Source of the DNA: Methylotenera_A sp031373695
GTDB lineage: Bacteria; Pseudomonadota; Gammaproteobacteria; Burkholderiales; Methylophilaceae
Direction: 5' to 3'
NCBI GenBank assembly: GCA_031373695.1
Contig: JANMNC010000185.1
Span: forward strand, 1 to 8,658
DNA length: 8,658 nt
Shown here: one piece after another, positions 5,339 through 8,658 of the stretch
Position numbering within the stretch: position 1 is the first letter of the stretch
How the letters are laid out: every line of letters begins with the position of its first letter
The notes under the pieces: generated by a model
Database searches by the model: none
The model's input: only the letters and a program-made list of their open reading frames with translations
What the model was told of the DNA's origin: nothing
Program-made: the position numbers and the translations under genes

Positions 5339-7895
5339 ATAGGTCTGCTAAGTCTTGTTCTAGCTCAAACAGTTGCAGTTCGCTCAACACATTGTCTTTT
5401 TTGGCTGAAATTAAAAAGCTATCCTCAGCGCGGTTGCCCAAGGTGTTAATTTTTGCATTATGTAACGCAATATTGTGCTGCAAAAATATAAATGCTACTT
5501 TAGCCAGCAAGCCAGGCCTGTCGTTCACTATTATTTCTAACGTGTGATTGTTGCTAGGCTCTTCAGCAACTAACTTGAGTTGCGATTTAATAGGCATATG
5601 TTTAACTTGGCGGCTAACCCGGCCTTGTGTGGGCAGTTTTAGTGCATCAGTTGATGTAATTTTTTGTGTTAACTCTAATTCAATAAATTTTAATAATCCA
5701 CTATAACTAACCGATTTACCTGATTGATCTAAAACAATAAAATTATTTAGTGCATAGCCATGCTGGGTAGTATAAATTTTAGCCTGCACAATATTACAGG
5801 CCATGCTGTCAAAGAAAATACAAATACGCGCAAACAAATCATCTTGGTCTTGCGTATAAATCATTGCTTGAATACCATCACCATTTGGGCTTAAACGTGC
5901 ACGCACTATCGGCTGTTTGGTATACACATGCGGTGTGAGTAAGCGACTTTGCCATGCAATTTCATCCGATTCAAAACGTGCAAAATAAGCGCTACCGACG
6001 TTATCCCATAGTGCTTTGTAAGCACTGGCCTGCAAGCCATATTTGGCGAGCTTCTCAGCGGCCTCTAATTGTCTCGTCTCAATCGCTTGCTGCACAGTAA
6101 AGGCTTTGTTTTGCAGTGCGCGTCTAGTTGCATAAAATAAATTTTCAAGCAAACGTGCTTTCCATGCGTTCCAAACAACAGGGCTGGTGCCGCGAATATC
6201 GGCCACTGTTAACAAATATAAAGCAATTAGCCGTTTTTCAGTTTTTACTAATCCTGCAAATAACTCAATCACTGCAGGGTCTGATAAATCAGATTTTTGT
6301 GCCGTACTCGACATTTTTAAATGCGCGTCTACCAACCAAGCAATTAAATTAGATTCTGCTTTAGGCAGATTGTGAAGTTTACAAAAGCGTTTAGCATCTA
6401 ACACACCTAAAGTAGAGTGATCGCCGCCACGTCCTTTTGCAATATCATGAAATAAGGCTGCAAGGTAGAGTTGGCGTGGCATTTCAAAAGCCGCAAATAA
6501 CTCGGTGCATAATGGGAACTCGTGTTTTAGCTCAGGTTTGGCAAAGCGCCGCAAGTTAGCCAGCACGTTTAAAATGTGCTCATCTACGGTATAAACATGA
6601 AATAAATCGTGCTGCATTTGGCCTACTATTTTGCCAAATGCAGGAATATATTCACCTAAAATACCGTAGCGATTCATGCGTCGCAAGCTATGATTGACGC
6701 CATTAGGCTGTGATAACACACTTAAAAATAAGGCTTTATTTTCTATTGACTCACGAAAATCTCGATTCACTAATTTTTTAACGCGCTGTAATTCGCGCAA
6801 TAAATTAGCACTCATACCAGTAAGTTCGGTGTGCTGTTGTAGCAACAAAAAGCCCTCTAAAATTGCGCTTGGGTATTGTTGTAAAACATTAGCTGCTTTA
6901 GTGTGCAACACATTGTTGCGCGCTTCAAACCGCGCATTTATTACTGTGATTACAGGTTTAGTATCACTTAAAGTTGTTTCTAATGTTTTGAGTAGTATCT
7001 CATTGATTAGGCTTATATATTTAGCACTACGATAATAGCTTTGCATCAATTGTTCACTGGCGCGCTTGCGTGGCGTAGTAACATAAGCTAAGTTGTCTGC
7101 CAATTCATTTTGGAAATCAAATAGCAGCCTATCTTCACGTCGTTTTGCTAGGTAATGCAGCCGAATACGTAAGGTTTGTAAGTTGCGTTCGTGGCGCTTT
7201 ATTTGACTTAACTCTAGTGGTGAAATCAGCTGATTTTTTGCTAACTGTGCCCAGTTTTTACCAACATTTTGGCTGTCGGCTAACCATAAAATCATATGCA
7301 AATCGCGTAAGCCGCCAGGGCTTTCTTTAATATTAGGCTCTAAGTTATAAGCTGTATCGTTAAACTTTGCATGGCGATTGTCTTGTTCTTTAAATTTAGC
7401 GGCAAAAAAAGTTGTTGGCTGCATCAAGTTATTAATGGCATTGCTAAAAACTTGAAAATTAACTTTGTTGCCAGCCAGCCAGCGGGCTTCTAGTAAATTA
7501 GTTTGTACGGTTACATCGTTTAGCGATTCTAACAAACACTCATCATGCGTGCGAACGCTATGCCCAACCTGCAAACCTATATCCCACAATACACCAATCA
7601 AATTTTCTATCTGGTTATTTAAAGCTTCATGGTGTTGATTGGGTAGCAGAAACAGTAAGTCAATATCAGAATAAGGAAACAGCTCACCACGACCGTAACC
7701 ACCCACAGCTACCAGGCTAGCACCCTTATGGATATTGGCTTGCAGCCATATCATTTTGAGTGTTTTATCAATTAATTGGCAATGTTTTTTAAGTGATTTT
7801 GCAGCATTTTTATGTTGAAAATAATCAATTTCGAGTGCGTTTTGTTGCGCTTTTAATTGGCTACGCCAAGTGCTAATGACCTGCTTGTTTTGCAT
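5337..7895 (-). CDS. glnD: Bifunctional [protein-PII] uridylyltransferase/uridylyl-removing enzyme GlnD
   Basis: GlnD senses glutamine and controls nitrogen assimilation by adding UMP to PII proteins when glutamine is low and removing it when glutamine is high. The 852 residues show the full domain order. The N-terminal nucleotidyltransferase carries GGYGRGELFPYSDIDLLF (65-82, catalytic D77 and D79). A helical linker includes ESPGGLRDLH (191-200). The HD hydrolase domain has HVYTVDEH (433-440) and LFHDIAKG (481-488, H483 and D484). Two C-terminal ACT domains for glutamine binding span about 666-740 and 785-850, with NDRPGLLAKV at 791-800. All catalytic residues expected are present, and the length is slightly below the E. 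coli protein. No Shine-Dalgarno is visible before the ATG. The gene starts 55 bp after map ends, so the two are probably co-transcribed. PII and glutamine synthetase genes are not in the window. Confidence 0.97.
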   Translation of the reverse strand: MQNKQVISTWRSQLKAQQNALEIDYFQHKNAAKSLKKHCQLIDKTLKMIWLQANIHKGASLVAVGGYGRGELFPYSDIDLLFLLPNQHHEALNNQIENLIGVLWDIGLQVGHSVRTHDECLLESLNDVTVQTNLLEARWLAGNKVNFQVFSNAINNLMQPTTFFAAKFKEQDNRHAKFNDTAYNLEPNIKESPGGLRDLHMILWLADSQNVGKNWAQLAKNQLISPLELSQIKRHERNLQTLRIRLHYLAKRREDRLLFDFQNELADNLAYVTTPRKRASEQLMQSYYRSAKYISLINEILLKTLETTLSDTKPVITVINARFEARNNVLHTKAANVLQQYPSAILEGFLLLQQHTELTGMSANLLRELQRVKKLVNRDFRESIENKALFLSVLSQPNGVNHSLRRMNRYGILGEYIPAFGKIVGQMQHDLFHVYTVDEHILNVLANLRRFAKPELKHEFPLCTELFAAFEMPRQLYLAALFHDIAKGRGGDHSTLGVLDAKRFCKLHNLPKAESNLIAWLVDAHLKMSSTAQKSDLSDPAVIELFAGLVKTEKRLIALYLLTVADIRGTSPVVWNAWKARLLENLFYATRRALQNKAFTVQQAIETRQLEAAEKLAKYGLQASAYKALWDNVGSAYFARFESDEIAWQSRLLTPHVYTKQPIVRARLSPNGDGIQAMIYTQDQDDLFARICIFFDSMACNIVQAKIYTTQHGYALNNFIVLDQSGKSVSYSGLLKFIELELTQKITSTDALKLPTQGRVSRQVKHMPIKSQLKLVAEEPSNNHTLEIIVNDRPGLLAKVAFIFLQHNIALHNAKINTLGNRAEDSFLISAKKDNVLSELQLFELEQDLADL

Positions 7896-7950
7896 GAAAA
7901 TAACTAGATTTTAATGTGTGGGGTTAAAGGTGCGGGGTTTAAGGCAAACT

Positions 7951-8658
7951 CTAAGGCTTAGGTGGCGAGCCAGCAGATAGTGTCATCACTTCATAACCAG
8001 TTTCTGTAACCAGCACGGTATGTTCCCACTGTGCCGATAAGCTGCGGTCTTTGGTGACGATGGTCCAGCCATCTGGCATTTGTTTAATATCGCGCTTGCC
8101 AGCGTTAATCATAGGTTCTATGGTAAAAATCATGCCAGCTTTTAACTTTAAGCCTGTGCCAGCACGGCCATAATGCAGAATCTGTGGCTCCTCATGAAAT
8201 TTTTTGCTAATACCGTGCCCGCAAAACTCACGCACAATACTAAAGCCATTTTTTTCGGCAAAATTTTGGATCGCAAAACCAATATCACCCAAAGTTGCAC
8301 CTTGCTTTACTTGCTCAATTCCCAGCCACATAGCCTTGTAAGTAAGTTCACTCAATCTTTTGGCCTGAATAGACACTTCGCCCACATGAAACATGCGTGA
8401 CGTGTCACCATGATAGCCATCTTTAATAACGGTGATGTCAATATTCACAGTATCGCCATTTTTTAACACTTTATCACCAGGTACGCCATGGCAAATTTGG
8501 TGGTTTACCGAGGTACAAATTGATTTAGGGTAGGGTGTATGGCCATCAGGCGCATAGTTAAGCGGTGCTGGAATTGCTTGTTGTATGTTAACAATGTAAT
8601 CGTGACAAAGCTGGTCTAACTTTTCGGTTGTCACGCCATTCACTACAAAAGGTGTAAT
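7951..8658 (-). CDS. map: Methionine aminopeptidase type I (5' end outside window)
   Basis: MAP removes the initiator methionine from nascent proteins after deformylation. The visible 235 residues (numbered from the first full codon at the right edge) contain all five metal ligands of the type Ia enzyme: D74 (VNIDIT), D85 (HGDTS), H148 (CGHGI), E181 (TIEPM) and E212 (QWEHT). They share the spacing of the E. coli ligands. The block PYPKSICTSVNHQICHG carries the conserved substrate-pocket histidine. The region before it (NYAPDGHTP) is about five residues longer than in E. coli, a form seen in betaproteobacteria. The frame is open to the window edge, and ITPFVVNGVTTEKL aligns with E. coli from about residue 28. 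The GTG at 8643-8641 is therefore an internal valine, and roughly 27 residues lie outside. It is followed by glnD in the same direction. The gene usually found upstream, rpsB, would be off-window. Confidence 0.95.
   Translation of the reverse strand: MTPFVVNGVTTEKLDQLCHDYIVNIQQAIPAPLNYAPDGHTPYPKSICTSVNHQICHGVPGDKVLKNGDTVNIDITVIKDGYHGDTSRMFHVGEVSIQAKRLSELTYKAMWLGIEQVKQGATLGDIGFAIQNFAEKNGFSIVREFCGHGISKKFHEEPQILHYGRAGTGLKLKAGMIFTIEPMINAGKRDIKQMPDGWTIVTKDRSLSAQWEHTVLVTETGYEVMTLSAGSPPKP

Noticed and set aside
6694..7035. A 113-codon open frame on the + strand opposite glnD
   Set aside because: It lies wholly antisense to a well-conserved part of glnD. The translation is low-complexity and resembles no family, and no ribosome binding site or promoter supports it.

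Overview
The window is an ordinary, AT-rich chromosomal segment of a Gram-negative bacterium, most likely a betaproteobacterium. The evidence is the betaproteobacterial style of the GlnD, MAP and peptide deformylase sequences, a Pseudomonas-type methylthioinosine phosphorylase, and a bacterial three-enzyme squalene pathway. A methylotroph of the Methylophilaceae type would fit the low GC content and gene set, but that is inference. No mobile element, CRISPR array, integrase or phage gene was found.

Layout. Bases 1-56 may hold the 3' tail of a rightward gene that enters from outside, followed by a short spacer with three tandem copies of a 17-bp repeat. A tight leftward operon hpnC-hpnD-hpnE (read from 3249 down to 165) then encodes conversion of farnesyl diphosphate to squalene through presqualene diphosphate and hydroxysqualene. 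A 106-bp divergent intergenic region separates it from a rightward block: S-methyl-5'-thioinosine phosphorylase (3356-4096), peptide deformylase (4147-4680), tRNA-Ser(UGA) with its own extended -10 promoter (4706-4795), and a Rho-independent terminator. Next is a single-gene unit for a 91-residue cupin protein (4898-5173). Its codon choice suggests high expression. It ends at a hairpin terminator whose symmetry allows it to work in both directions. On the other side, leftward, come glnD (5337-7895) and, upstream of it, map (7951 to beyond the right edge, 5' end missing).

How the genes relate. HpnC, HpnD and HpnE form one pathway supplying squalene, usually for hopanoids. No squalene-hopene cyclase or other hpn gene is in the window, so the final product cannot be read here. 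Def and MAP are the two enzymes that process the N-terminus of new proteins, but they sit in separate transcription units. The methylthioinosine phosphorylase belongs to methylthioadenosine salvage, and GlnD is the nitrogen-status sensor acting on PII. The rest of the window looks like core metabolism. I see no convincing undescribed system. The most unusual items are the 17-bp tandem repeat, a small insertion next to the second aspartate motif of HpnC, and the isolated, apparently highly expressed cupin gene.
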